Shown: positions 1 to 6,711, numbered from the stretch's first letter. The stretch is DNA of 10,245 nucleotides from a bacterium (GCA_020048935.1 JAIFLS010000179.1:1-10245); one strand, 5' to 3'. Notes: generated by a model not told the origin, from the sequence alone. Translations and numbers: made by a program.

Positions 1-844
1 CGGCATGGAGGGCGAGGTTGGCATAGACAGCCAGTGCGCAAAGCCAGGCAACCGTCAGGTTCGGCATCAGCCGCGAGGCGTGCAGGAGCTTAAGGCCGGG
101 TGTGCGCCGTCGGCTGAAGGGCCAGAGCAGGTTGCTTCCCATGTAGCCGAACTGGTCGAGCAGCAGGTGCGTCGCATACGCAACGCCCGCGATCACGCCC
201 GCCAGCGGATTCCACAAGGCGGCAGACGCAAGGGCGAGGATACCACCGAGCGCGGCGCTGTGACTGCCGTGGCGCTTCCAGGGAGCGAACCGCGCCGTCA
301 CGCCACCGTCCCCGTCATCAGGCGTGATCTGGAAATGCGGCCCATCACCGGTGTCCACGTCGATGGCGGCAGTGAAATCCAACCGCAATCGTGACGTGAA
401 CGCGGCGCTGGCCGTGCGCAGGGCGTCGGGCGCACCGGCGGCGGGTACGGGGCGACCGGCGCGGTTGACGATGTCGGTCAGGGTGACCGTGACCTGCCGC
501 GATCCCGGGTCCAGGTGCAGCCGGTAGCGCTGCCAGCGGTCGCGGCCCAGCCGGATGGTATGCAGGCGTAACCGGAAGGGGCGGCGGCGGTGGGCGGTGG
601 TGTCGATGGCCTCGGCAACGGTATCGGCAAGGATCTGCGGATCGGGTGCCAGCGGGTCGACCGCTACCTCCACATCGTGGGGATAGAAATAGCGGATAAG
701 ACGGGAGTCGAGCACATCCGGCAGCAGGGCCGTGATGCCGCCCAGCAGGAAGAAAAGCGGGTTGCCCCCGGCGGCGGCGGTCACCGCTGTCGGAAAACAG
801 CTCGCCACCGCCAGCCCGCTCATGAAATGCGCGGCCGCGTTCAT
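1..844 (-). CDS. Membrane-bound metal-dependent hydrolase, YdjM/DUF457-like (partial, 3' end outside window)
   Basis: An open frame on the minus strand runs from ATG at 844-842 to the window edge with no stop, giving 281 codons that lack the C-terminus. The N-terminus has H6 and, after a hydrophobic stretch (about residues 11-41), the motif LLPDVLD (D43, D46). Later come KRHGSHS (H192, H195) and ATHLLLDQFGYMG (H226, D230) followed by LLWPF. This order of His/Asp motifs between membrane segments is typical of the YdjM/DUF457 family of integral membrane proteins annotated as metal-dependent hydrolases. Their substrate is not known to me. The middle part (about residues 55-185) is soluble and carries no motif I recognise. 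I prefer the start at 844 over the Met at residue 8 because H6 belongs to the conserved N-terminal motif and an AGGGA box lies just upstream. The gene is divergent from the fucose synthase gene across about 170 bp. Family call is fairly sure; activity is inferred. Confidence 0.8.
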   Translation of the reverse strand, partial: MNAAAHFMSGLAVASCFPTAVTAAAGGNPLFFLLGGITALLPDVLDSRLIRYFYPHDVEVAVDPLAPDPQILADTVAEAIDTTAHRRRPFRLRLHTIRLGRDRWQRYRLHLDPGSRQVTVTLTDIVNRAGRPVPAAGAPDALRTASAAFTSRLRLDFTAAIDVDTGDGPHFQITPDDGDGGVTARFAPWKRHGSHSAALGGILALASAALWNPLAGVIAGVAYATHLLLDQFGYMGSNLLWPFSRRRTPGLKLLHASRLMPNLTVAWLCALAVYANLALHA

Positions 845-950
845 CGGGTATCCCTGGGAATCTCGTTTTCGGCGTGGTTTGTTGTAGTGCGCATATCTTA
901 TCCGGTAGGCGTATAATTCTCCGTATACCGTATTCCTCCGCAATTACGCA

Positions 951-979
951 ATGACAAAGCGAGCAGGCCGGTGTAGGAT
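951..979 (+). promoter_or_regulatory. Possible promoter of the fucose synthase gene
   Basis: ATGACA at 951-956 and TAGGAT at 974-979 are separated by 17 bases, resembling a sigma-70 type -35/-10 pair. The start site would fall near 986, leaving a short leader that contains the strong AGGAGG ribosome binding site at 1000-1005. A TATAAT at 912-917 is an alternative -10 but has no good -35. Only pattern evidence supports this. Confidence 0.35.
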
Positions 980-1012
980 GGGATGCCTTTTGACAACAGA
1001 GGAGGAATGGAC

Positions 1013-1925
1013 ATGCGCAAGACGGATCGGATTTATGTGGCGGGCCATCGCGGGATGGTGGGAAGTGCCCTGGTGCGTGGGTTGGAACGTCGAGGGTACG
1101 CGAATATCGTCATGGCCGACCGTGCGGTGCTGGATTTACGCGACGCGCCGGCGGTGCGGGCGTTCCTGGCGGCGGAGAAGCCGGATGTGGTGATCGGCGC
1201 GGCGGCGCGGGTGGGCGGGATCTATGCCAACAGCACGTATCCGGCGGAGTTCATATATGACAACCTGTCGGCGGCACTGAACCTGACGCACGAGGCCTGG
1301 CGCGCCGGGGTCACCGGAATCGGCCCTGCTGAGCGGGCCGCTGGAGCCGAGCAACGAGGCCTATGCCGTGGCCAAGATCGCCGGATTGAAACTCTGCCAG
1401 CACTACCGTGCGCAGTACGGCGTGATCTATCACTCGGTGATGCCGACGAACCTGTACGGGCCGGGGGACCACTACGACCTGATGAATTCTCACGTGCTGC
1501 CCGCGCTGCTGCGCAAGATGCACGAGGCGAAGCTGGCGGGCGCACCCGCCGTGCCGATCTGGGGCAGCGGTGCCCCGCGCCGGGAGTTCCTGCATGTGGA
1601 TGATTGCGCAGATGCGATCCTGCACCTGCTTGAGCTGGATGCGCCGCCTGACCTGGTGAATATTGGTACCGGCAGCGATGTCACCATCCGCGAGCTGGCC
1701 GAGACCGTCCGCCGCGTGGTCGGGTTCGAGGGCGAGTTGGCGTTTGACGCCACGAAGCCCGACGGCACCCCGCGCAAGCTCTGCGACACCACCCTGCTGC
1801 GTTCGCTGGGTTGGTCACCGTCGATTTCGCTGGAAGACGGGCTGCGCTCGACCTATGGCGACCTGCTGAAACATCTCCAGTCGGGCACGGTGCGCGGCTG
1901 GAGCACCGCCGATGACCGGCGGTAG
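1013..1925 (+). pseudogene. fcl: GDP-L-fucose synthase, internal deletion and frameshift
   Basis: The enzyme converts GDP-4-keto-6-deoxy-mannose to GDP-L-fucose (epimerase then NADPH reductase) for surface polysaccharides. The 5' piece (1013 to about 1321) encodes an SDR-fold start with the nucleotide-binding motif GHRGMVGSALV, then AAARVGGIYANSTYPAEFIYDN. The 3' piece, in another frame (about 1323-1925), continues with LLSGPLEPSNEAYAVAKIAG (the YxxxK pair), SVMPTNLYGP, NSHVLPALLR, WGSGAPRREFLHVDD and KPDGTPRK. Compared with E. coli Fcl (about 321 residues), some 20 residues are missing at the junction, including the LFLGSSCIYP segment with the catalytic Ser and Cys. The loss of about 60 bp is not a multiple of three, so the frame breaks and the 5' piece reads on out of frame to a stop at 1603. 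The start at 1013 fits best because AGGAGG (1000-1005) sits 7 bases upstream; ATG at 1007 is too close to it. Identity is very sure. Whether the lesion is biological or an assembly error cannot be decided here. Confidence 0.9.
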
Positions 1926-1937
1926 CCGGCAATGTAC

Positions 1938-1970
1938 GCTTGAGTGTATGGCTTGAGTGTGCTTGAATGC
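1938..1970 (+). repeat. Short tandem repeat, three decamers
   Basis: GCTTGAGTGT occurs at 1938-1947 and 1951-1960, followed directly by a degenerate third copy, GCTTGAATGC, at 1961-1970. The units lie between the end of the fucose synthase remnant and the ribosome binding site of the nucleotidyltransferase gene. They could be slippage products or binding half-sites; nothing else identifies them. Confidence 0.5.
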
Positions 1971-1993
1971 TGTCAACTGCTTAGGAGCACAAG

Positions 1994-2314
1994 ATGGTTA
2001 CCCAGAAACAGATTGCCCAATTCGGGAGGCGACTCGCTGCGCTGTTTCATCCCGAACGCATAGTCCTTTTCGGGTCATATGCGTACGGTTCGCCGGGGCC
2101 GGATTCAGATGTTGATCTCTTGGTTGTCATGCCTCTGCACGAGAACCCGATTGACAAATCCGTTGAGATGCGGATGAAGCTGCGTCCAGGATTCCCGCTG
2201 GATTTGCTTGTTCGCACCCCGTCCAAGATTCGGGAGAGGCTGGCCATGGGGGATGATTTTATCCGGGATATCCTGGAGAATGGCAAGGTTCTTTATATGG
2301 CGACTCACCGCTGA
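1994..2314 (+). CDS. MNT-type nucleotidyltransferase domain protein (antitoxin-like)
   Basis: This 106-residue protein is a minimal nucleotidyltransferase of the pol-beta superfamily. The signature is at residues 27-41: G27-S28, ten residues, then D39-V-D41. The third acidic residue is probably D70 in FPLDLLV. All metal-binding positions therefore look intact. In well-studied MNT/HEPN pairs the MNT protein adds AMP to the HEPN RNase toxin and silences it. The coding start is supported by AGGAG at 1983-1987, six bases before the ATG. A HEPN remnant follows and overlaps its 3' end, which supports the toxin-antitoxin reading. With the HEPN partner broken, this protein may have no target left. 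Family is very sure; the antitoxin role is inferred from context. Confidence 0.88.
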   Translation: MVTQKQIAQFGRRLAALFHPERIVLFGSYAYGSPGPDSDVDLLVVMPLHENPIDKSVEMRMKLRPGFPLDLLVRTPSKIRERLAMGDDFIRDILENGKVLYMATHR

Positions 2315-2504
2315 ATGGATTACCAAGGCCGCGGCCGATTTCGCGATTGTTGAACGCGAATCCCGTGCGCTTTCCTATCTATCCGACTACGCGGTGAATT
2401 TCCGATATCCAGGAGAAAGTGCCGATCGTCATACCGGCTTGCAGGCCCGGTCTTTCTGCCGGGGGTTCCGTAAGGCTGCTCGCACAGCGCTTCGGGTTGA
2501 ATGA
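2280..2504 (+). pseudogene. HEPN domain protein remnant, in-frame central deletion
   Basis: The frame from ATG 2280 overlaps the MNT gene by 35 bases and encodes 74 residues, against about 110-135 for intact partners. It starts like the first helix of a HEPN protein (EWITKAAADFAIVERES) and then jumps directly to what looks like the last part of the domain (SDYAVNFRYPGESAD followed by a final amphipathic helix ending RTALRVE). The central segment, normally holding an FHxQQxAEKxLKA helix and a THDL-like motif, is absent, about 50-60 residues by comparison with family members I remember. The reading frame survives the deletion. A protein of this shape is unlikely to fold as a HEPN four-helix bundle, so I call it a broken toxin gene. 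There is no strong ribosome binding site; translational coupling to the MNT gene is possible. Assignment relies on motif recall, not alignment. Confidence 0.65.
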
Positions 2505-2630
2505 CCTACGCAACCCGTTGAGAGGCATTAAAAAATATGTGGATGTTTGCATGTATTGCCGGATCCTCATTGTCTCGGACGGCATGCGCTGTGAGAATAC
2601 CGCTTAAACAGACTGGAAGGGCAGAAAACG

Positions 2631-3734
2631 ATGAAGCTGCGTGAATCTGTCGTGCTGATCCTTGCTGCGGGGCTTGTGGTTACGGTCGGCCTGTTGGTCT
2701 TGGTTATACAAACCGAACGGCAACGGTCCGAGGTCGAGCAAGCCAGGAGCGATGCTCTCGAACGTCAACAAAGCGAGATGCGACGTACCCTCGGGGAAAC
2801 GCTGGAACAATTATCCGTTGAACGTAATGCCCGCGCTACAGTTGAACAGGATCTGCTGTCGAAAGATGATGTGCTGAAGACAACACGAGCAAGCTTTCTC
2901 CAGGAACTTGCCGAAAAAGGGGAGCAGCAACAGCAACTTTTGCAGAGACTCACAGAACAACGCCGATTATTGGAAGCTGACCGACAAAAATGGAAATTGG
3001 AACTAGAGGATGAGAAGCACCGTATAAATGATCTGGAAGAGCAACTCGAAGAGAGTCAACGCGAGCGTGAATACTATAAAACACTTTATGTTGAATTGCG
3101 GCGAATAAAGGATCAACAAATCCTAGTCGAAGGTGACAGCGAAAAGGTGCCTGCGGCAATCATTAACGCTTTTCGGGGTAGGTTGGTAAGCCAAGGTCTT
3201 GACAGCTTGTTCGGAACGGTGCGATTCCTGGGAGATGGCTATTATGGCGCTTTCTTCAAGACTAGTATGATGGATCCGCCATTAATTCGTCAAACCTATC
3301 TAACCAATCGCGATGCCAGTGTCTGGTACGACAAGACCTCCGTTGAACTGTATTTTCGGGATCGTTACGGTGCGCGGGCAGAATTCGATACGTTCGATAT
3401 GTCCCTCCTTGATGAGATGATCATGTGGACTTTGACTCGACTTGAAGGGAATGGCAAAGGATTGTATGTCATCAGGGGACTCGACGATATTCAGGGGATT
3501 GACAAGAGCAAAGTGCAGCCCGCTATCCTGTCCCTGAATATGGAAATCGTTAAACGGGAATGGCATCCGGACGGAACAGACGCTGTCGAACGGGAGATCG
3601 TGTTCTACTGTTATTACAAGCTTGGTGGTGCTCTGATTCGCAACCGGATTCTGTTTGATGATAATGGGCGTATAAAAGATCTTGAGTCGACTCTGCTGGC
3701 TTTTGATCTAGGCGACTATTTTTATGCGCTTTGA
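2631..3734 (+). CDS. Unknown membrane-anchored coiled-coil protein
   Basis: I do not recognise this 367-residue protein. It begins with a short basic N-terminus and one hydrophobic helix (residues 7-26), then a long, highly charged stretch rich in Glu, Gln, Arg and Leu (about 28-160) that reads as a coiled coil. From about 163 onward there is a compact alpha/beta-looking domain with many aromatic residues and no metal-binding or nucleotide-binding motif that I can see. The predicted layout is a single-pass inner-membrane anchor, a rod and a C-terminal globular domain, which could lie on the periplasmic side if the helix is a signal anchor. GGAAGGG at 2615-2621 supports the start. Base composition is visibly more AT-rich than the housekeeping genes on the right, and the gene sits between two toxin-antitoxin loci, so horizontal transfer is plausible. 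A defence or envelope role would be a guess. That it is a real gene is quite sure, given its length, consistent codon use and ribosome binding site. Confidence 0.8.
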   Translation: MKLRESVVLILAAGLVVTVGLLVLVIQTERQRSEVEQARSDALERQQSEMRRTLGETLEQLSVERNARATVEQDLLSKDDVLKTTRASFLQELAEKGEQQQQLLQRLTEQRRLLEADRQKWKLELEDEKHRINDLEEQLEESQREREYYKTLYVELRRIKDQQILVEGDSEKVPAAIINAFRGRLVSQGLDSLFGTVRFLGDGYYGAFFKTSMMDPPLIRQTYLTNRDASVWYDKTSVELYFRDRYGARAEFDTFDMSLLDEMIMWTLTRLEGNGKGLYVIRGLDDIQGIDKSKVQPAILSLNMEIVKREWHPDGTDAVEREIVFYCYYKLGGALIRNRILFDDNGRIKDLESTLLAFDLGDYFYAL

Positions 3735-3818
3735 TGTGGAATCAAATGAGCTTGCCGTGCTGCCAGAAGCCTTGGCCATTGTTCAGCCAGATCTGAACAG
3801 GTCAAAGGCCCGTTACGT

Positions 3819-4205
3819 TTACCAGCAGATGTTTACCGCATATTTGGCGATCTCAGGATCCTTCGTTACCAGTCTGGCTTTCTCTGCCTGGGCCTGCGCG
3901 ACCAGAATGCGATCAAAGGGATCGCGGTGATGGTGGGGCAATTGAACGATGTGCAACGAATGACTCAGGGTTATCGGCAGGACAGAGAAGTCGTTCTTGT
4001 GTAGATGTTTCTTAAGAAATCCCGCCAGTTCTGAATTAATGGAAAGTTTCCCTGAGCCGGTCTTGATTGCCATTTCCCATGCCGAGGCGACACTGAAGAA
4101 GACTTCGTTGTTTGCGTCCGAAATGGCATCATGCGCCGCTCTGGAAAGTCGATCATCGTTGCCGATCCACCAGAGAAAGGAATGGGTATCGAGCAGGAGT
4201 TTCAT
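3819..4205 (-). CDS. vapC: PIN-domain toxin of a type II toxin-antitoxin pair (VapC-like)
   Basis: This 128-residue PIN-domain protein is full length for the COG3744 branch of VapC-like toxins, Mg-dependent RNases that cut RNA and stop translation. The acidic active-site set is visible: D6 in MKLLLDTHSFLWW, E44 in SAWEMAIK, D98 in DPFDR and D116 in TKDPEI. It ends in the usual short tail after the last strand (NICW). Its ATG overlaps the stop of the antitoxin gene in an ATGA (4202-4205), the classical coupling of such pairs, and no separate ribosome binding site is needed. It converges on the coiled-coil protein gene, with 84 bases between the two stops. Nothing indicates that it is broken. 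Confidence 0.93.
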   Translation of the reverse strand: MKLLLDTHSFLWWIGNDDRLSRAAHDAISDANNEVFFSVASAWEMAIKTGSGKLSINSELAGFLKKHLHKNDFSVLPITLSHSLHIVQLPHHHRDPFDRILVAQAQAEKARLVTKDPEIAKYAVNICW

Positions 4206-4441
4206 GACCCCCAGTCCTGTAGTTCTGCTTCCGACAGGGGCGCGTCGAAGTCGTCCGACATCTGGAACTCCCCTGCTGCCGATCCTGGGTTTCGCTTTGA
4301 AGGATGCGGTGCCCTGTAAGGTACGATGCAGACAACCGGATGACCGGCTCTTGCAATGATAACTTCATCTCCCGCCATTGCCCGATCAACAAGTCGCGAG
4401 AAGTGCGTTTTTGCTTCGTAAATGTTTTCTGTAATCGTCAT
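4202..4441 (-). CDS. Phd/YefM-family antitoxin
   Basis: This 79-residue protein opens with MTITENIYEAKTHFSRLVDRAMAGDEVIIARAGHPVVCIVPY, the N-terminal DNA-binding and dimerisation fold of Phd/YefM antitoxins (the NIYEAKTHFSRLVD helix is the hallmark). The acidic C-terminal tail (about residues 55-79, ending LQDWGS) would be the part that wraps around and blocks the PIN toxin. It is the first gene of a two-gene minus-strand operon. A near-perfect palindrome lies 8 bases upstream of its start and is the obvious site for autorepression. No Shine-Dalgarno sequence precedes the ATG, so the message may be leaderless or have a very short leader. Confidence 0.92.
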   Translation of the reverse strand: MTITENIYEAKTHFSRLVDRAMAGDEVIIARAGHPVVCIVPYRAPHPSKRNPGSAAGEFQMSDDFDAPLSEAELQDWGS

Positions 4442-4449
4442 GGTGGAAT

Positions 4450-4479
4450 TATTGACTAGACCATATGGTCAAGTCAATA
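4450..4479 (-). promoter_or_regulatory. Palindromic operator and promoter of the toxin-antitoxin operon
   Basis: The 30 bases at 4450-4479 form an inverted repeat centred between 4464 and 4465; only the pair 4458/4471 does not match. The core is GACCATATGGTC and the outer arms carry TTGAC and GTCAA. On the minus strand TTGACT (4477-4472) makes a good -35, and CAATAA 17 bases further makes a weak -10 just before the antitoxin ATG. Binding of Phd/YefM dimers here would cover the promoter, matching the known autoregulation of such operons. The palindrome is directly visible; the regulator is inferred. Confidence 0.75.
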
Positions 4480-4553
4480 TGATTATCAACCAAAAACCAG
4501 ATTACTTGGTTCGGCGCGATGCGATTCCGCTGGTAGACGGGCTTCATGCGGAC

Positions 4554-4559
4554 TATAGT
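4554..4559 (+). promoter_or_regulatory. Possible -10 box for the rRNA methyltransferase gene
   Basis: TATAGT at 4554-4559 lies 85 bases before the methyltransferase start in the intergenic stretch after the toxin-antitoxin operator. No convincing -35 sits at the right distance. The leader that would follow is rich in TGTG/CACA runs (about 4568-4618) of unknown meaning. Confidence 0.2.
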
Positions 4560-4644
4560 GACCGGCTGTATGTGAGTATGTGATGTATGTGGGTAATGAC
4601 GTCCACACCCGCACACTCGCGTACCTACGCACGGGGAGCGGTAT

Positions 4645-5856
4645 ATGGCGGTTGAAGCAGGCAGCGAAGTGGATCTTGAGATTGTGGACATGGCTTATGG
4701 CGGGAGCGGGGTCGGCCGGCTTGACGGCATGGCCGTTTTCGTGCCGGGCTGCCTGGATGGCGAACGGGTGCGCGTGCGGCTGGAGGTGGTCCATAAGCGC
4801 TATGCCGAGGCCGGGCTGCTGCAGATCCTGACGCCATCGCCCCATCGACATCAACCGTCCTGCCCGCTGTCGGACCGTTGTCCGGGCTGCGCCTATCAGC
4901 ATGTGGACTATCCGGAGGAAGTTGCGATCAAGCAGCGGCAGCTTGCCTCGCTGCTGCAACGCATGGGCGGTCAGGAGTCGGTCACGATGGACGAGGCCGT
5001 GCCCGCGCCAAGCGAGCTGGGTTACCGCAACAAGGTCGTGCTGCACAATGGTCCGGAGGGGCAGTTAGGCTACTACGGCCGCGATAACCGCACGGTGATC
5101 GACGTCGCCCGTTGCCCGCTGGCCGTGGAGGCGATCAATAACGACATCGCCGCCGTGCGTGCCGATACGGCGTACACGCAGTCGCTTCCGCCACGCGCCT
5201 CGGTGACCTTCCGCTGGACGGAGACCGATGGCGTGCGGCACTGGAAGGACGGCGACGGTGCCGGCGGCCCCGTGACCGAGAAGACGCCCATTGGCGAGGT
5301 CCGACTCCCGGCGGGCGGGTTCGCGCAGGTGAACAACGCCGTGGCGGGCAAGCTGGTGGAGGCGGCCGTCCGCTGGATCAAGGACCAGGCCCCTGAGTTC
5401 CTGGTCGATCTCTACTGCGGAGCCGGGGTCTTCGCGCTGGCTGCCGCGCAGGCAGGGGTGCCGAATGTGCTGGGGGTGGAAGTCAATGGCCCGGCGATCC
5501 GCGCGGCCAAGACCAACGCGCGCCAGCTCAAGTTGGCGGGGATGAAGTTTGCGGAAGGGGATGCCGCGGAGTTTTTCGTCCAGGCTATCCAGCAGGTGGA
5601 TGCCGACCGCACGGCGGTGATCGTCGATCCGCCGCGCGAGGGGCTTTCGCCCGCGCTTTGCGAAGCGCTGCTGAAACACCGTCCGGCCAGCCTGCTCTAC
5701 ATCTCCTGCGCCCCCGATACCCTGGCCCGCGACCTCAAGCGCCTGACGGCGGAAGCCTACGTGCTCGAACGCTGCCAGCTGTTCGATATGTTCCCCCGCA
5801 CCGCCCACTTCGAGACCATGGCGATCCTGCGGACGAGGGTGGGATCGTTCGGATGA
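4645..5856 (+). CDS. rlmD: 23S rRNA (uracil-5-)-methyltransferase, RlmD/RumA type
   Basis: This 403-residue enzyme transfers a methyl group from S-adenosylmethionine to C5 of a uracil in 23S rRNA (U1939 in E. coli for RlmD). Residues 1-60 form a TRAM RNA-binding domain. C73, C79, C82 and C157 match the CX5CX2C plus distant Cys that hold a 4Fe-4S cluster. The methyltransferase half has FAQVNN (226-231), the SAM motif DLYCGAGVFAL (255-265), DPPREGL (328-334), the catalytic C355 in YISCAP, and E390 in the closing motif MFPRTAHFETM. Length and motif order are complete. The start is supported by GGGGAG a few bases upstream. Within the family the exact target (U1939, U747 or a tRNA uracil) cannot be fixed from sequence alone; the Fe-S cysteines argue for the RlmD/RlmC side over TrmA. 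It appears to be a single-gene unit. Confidence 0.93.
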   Translation: MAVEAGSEVDLEIVDMAYGGSGVGRLDGMAVFVPGCLDGERVRVRLEVVHKRYAEAGLLQILTPSPHRHQPSCPLSDRCPGCAYQHVDYPEEVAIKQRQLASLLQRMGGQESVTMDEAVPAPSELGYRNKVVLHNGPEGQLGYYGRDNRTVIDVARCPLAVEAINNDIAAVRADTAYTQSLPPRASVTFRWTETDGVRHWKDGDGAGGPVTEKTPIGEVRLPAGGFAQVNNAVAGKLVEAAVRWIKDQAPEFLVDLYCGAGVFALAAAQAGVPNVLGVEVNGPAIRAAKTNARQLKLAGMKFAEGDAAEFFVQAIQQVDADRTAVIVDPPREGLSPALCEALLKHRPASLLYISCAPDTLARDLKRLTAEAYVLERCQLFDMFPRTAHFETMAILRTRVGSFG

Positions 5857-5874
5857 TACGCGGCATGCGCTTGT

Positions 5875-5897
5875 AGCCGGGGTCGGTGACCCCGGCT
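5875..5897. repeat. Perfect 10-bp hairpin after the methyltransferase gene
   Basis: AGCCGGGGTC at 5875-5884 pairs perfectly with GACCCCGGCT at 5888-5897 around a GGT loop, 18 bases after the methyltransferase stop. No T-run follows on either strand, so it is not a classical rho-independent terminator. It could still stop or stabilise the transcript end, or be one copy of a dispersed GC-rich palindrome. Confidence 0.7.
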
Positions 5898-5924
5898 GCG
5901 CATGGGTTGGCAAACGGGAGAGAA

Positions 5925-5967
5925 GCTTAGCCATTTGCATTCTCATGCGCAGCGGCTCGCGAGGACG
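5925..5967 (+). repeat. Dispersed repeat, copy 1
   Basis: This segment matches 9802-9844 at the same internal spacing: GCTTnGCCA, then an exact 18-base block CATTCTCATGCGCAGCGG (5938-5955 and 9815-9832), then CGAGGACG. By eye about 35 of 43 positions agree. Both copies are intergenic, so this looks like a genome-wide interspersed repeat. Confidence 0.75.
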
Positions 5968-6033
5968 CTTGCCCCCCAGAGTACAAGCGACGGTCGGGCG
6001 AGGCGCCACGACCTACATGCTGATGCGCGGAAA

Positions 6034-6118
6034 TCGGTGAACGAGAACGGCGACGAGAACGGAAAACGAGTGGGCATTTGAATCGTCATCCGTTCTCGTC
6101 GCCGCTATCGTCAACCGA
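6034..6118. repeat. Long hairpin, 30-position stem, intergenic
   Basis: The left arm 6034-6063 and right arm 6089-6118 pair at 26 of 30 positions; the inner 16 pairs (6048-6063 with 6089-6104, core CGGCGACGAGAACGG) are perfect. The loop is 25 bases. The left arm also contains a direct repeat, ACGAGAACGG at 6041-6050 and 6053-6062. It is the strongest structure in the 475-base gap between the methyltransferase and SSB-like genes and could be part of a small RNA, a transcript-end structure or a miniature repeat. Confidence 0.8.
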
Positions 6119-6146
6119 AATAGGCAGATAAAACGCGAAACTATAG

Positions 6147-6195
6147 GCAGGGAAGGTGAATGCGGAGCGCGACCTCCGGTGCCCTTGCTTTTTTT
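6147..6195 (+). terminator. Candidate rho-independent terminator
   Basis: CGGAG (6163-6167) pairs with CTCCG (6174-6178), and outside it GCAGGG (6147-6152) can pair with CCCTTGC (6182-6188) with a bulge. Seven T residues follow at 6189-6195. The stem is interrupted, so strength is doubtful. It would end a transcript coming from the methyltransferase gene or a small RNA starting within the gap. No gene is visible in the gap on either strand. Confidence 0.4.
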
Positions 6196-6331
6196 CCTTT
6201 CACGCCGCGCCGATATGCGGTACACCTGAACACATGACGAATTGGCGGTGGCGCACCGTCCAGGAATTTAAATATCATCCGCTTCCGGGCGCGCAAATCC
6301 GGAACCGGCAGGCAACAGAGGAGCATTCGCA

Positions 6332-6688
6332 ATGGCAGCATATGAGATGGAAGGCACCGTCAAACTGATCGACAAGGAAATGACATTCCCGAGCGGCTTC
6401 TCGAAGCGCGAATTCGTCATCACCACCGAAGGCGAACGTTTTCCCCAGGACATCAAGTTCGAGTGCCTGAAGGACAAGACCGCCCTGCTGGATAAATTCA
6501 AGGAAGGTCAGAAGATCAAGGTCACGTTCGACATCAGCGGCCGCGAATACAACGGCAAGTATTTCGTCAATCTCGTCGCCTGGAAGCTCGGCGACCCGGC
6601 GTCCGGGGGAGCCTCGCCTGCCTCGAAAGACGAGCCGCCGTTCGACGAGAACGACGCCCTCGGCGATGATCCGGAGATCCAGTTCTAG
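6332..6688 (+). CDS. DUF3127-type OB-fold protein, SSB-like
   Basis: The 118-residue protein fits the DUF3127 family, small proteins with an OB-fold related to single-strand DNA-binding protein. The pattern is KREFVITTEGERFPQDIKFECL, then GQKIKVTFDISGREYNGKYFVNLVAWKL, followed by a Pro/Ser linker and an acidic tail ending DDPEIQF. Such a tail resembles the C-terminal tip by which SSB recruits partners, but the role of this family is not established. GAGGAG at 6318-6323 fixes the start. The gene stands alone, after a long structured gap and 58 bases before the permease gene. An AT-rich TTTAAATAT at 6267-6275 could be part of its promoter, without a good -35. To my knowledge the family is common in Bacteroidota and the PVC group, which is one basis for the organism call. 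Confidence 0.82.
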   Translation: MAAYEMEGTVKLIDKEMTFPSGFSKREFVITTEGERFPQDIKFECLKDKTALLDKFKEGQKIKVTFDISGREYNGKYFVNLVAWKLGDPASGGASPASKDEPPFDENDALGDDPEIQF

Positions 6689-6711
6689 CCCGAACTATTT
6701 TCACTTTAAGC

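Noticed and set aside
5..394. Plus-strand frame at the left edge
   Set aside because: It is antisense to the YdjM/DUF457-like gene, whose His/Asp motifs are clear on the minus strand.
3730..3746. Short AT-rich stem TTTGAT/ATCAAA at the end of the coiled-coil gene, considered as a terminator
   Set aside because: Only six weak pairs and no T-run; it could arise by chance.
3724..3930. Small plus-strand frame between the coiled-coil gene and the PIN toxin
   Set aside because: It overlaps the end of both genes, and its second half is the complement of the toxin coding sequence; no ribosome binding site.
4568..4618. TGTG- and CACA-rich leader before the methyltransferase gene, considered as a riboswitch or tandem repeat
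   Set aside because: The runs are irregular, with no consistent unit and no recognised riboswitch core.
5065..6009. Minus-strand frame (314 codons) over the methyltransferase gene
   Set aside because: It is the complement of conserved methyltransferase motifs and extends into repeat DNA; no motif of its own.
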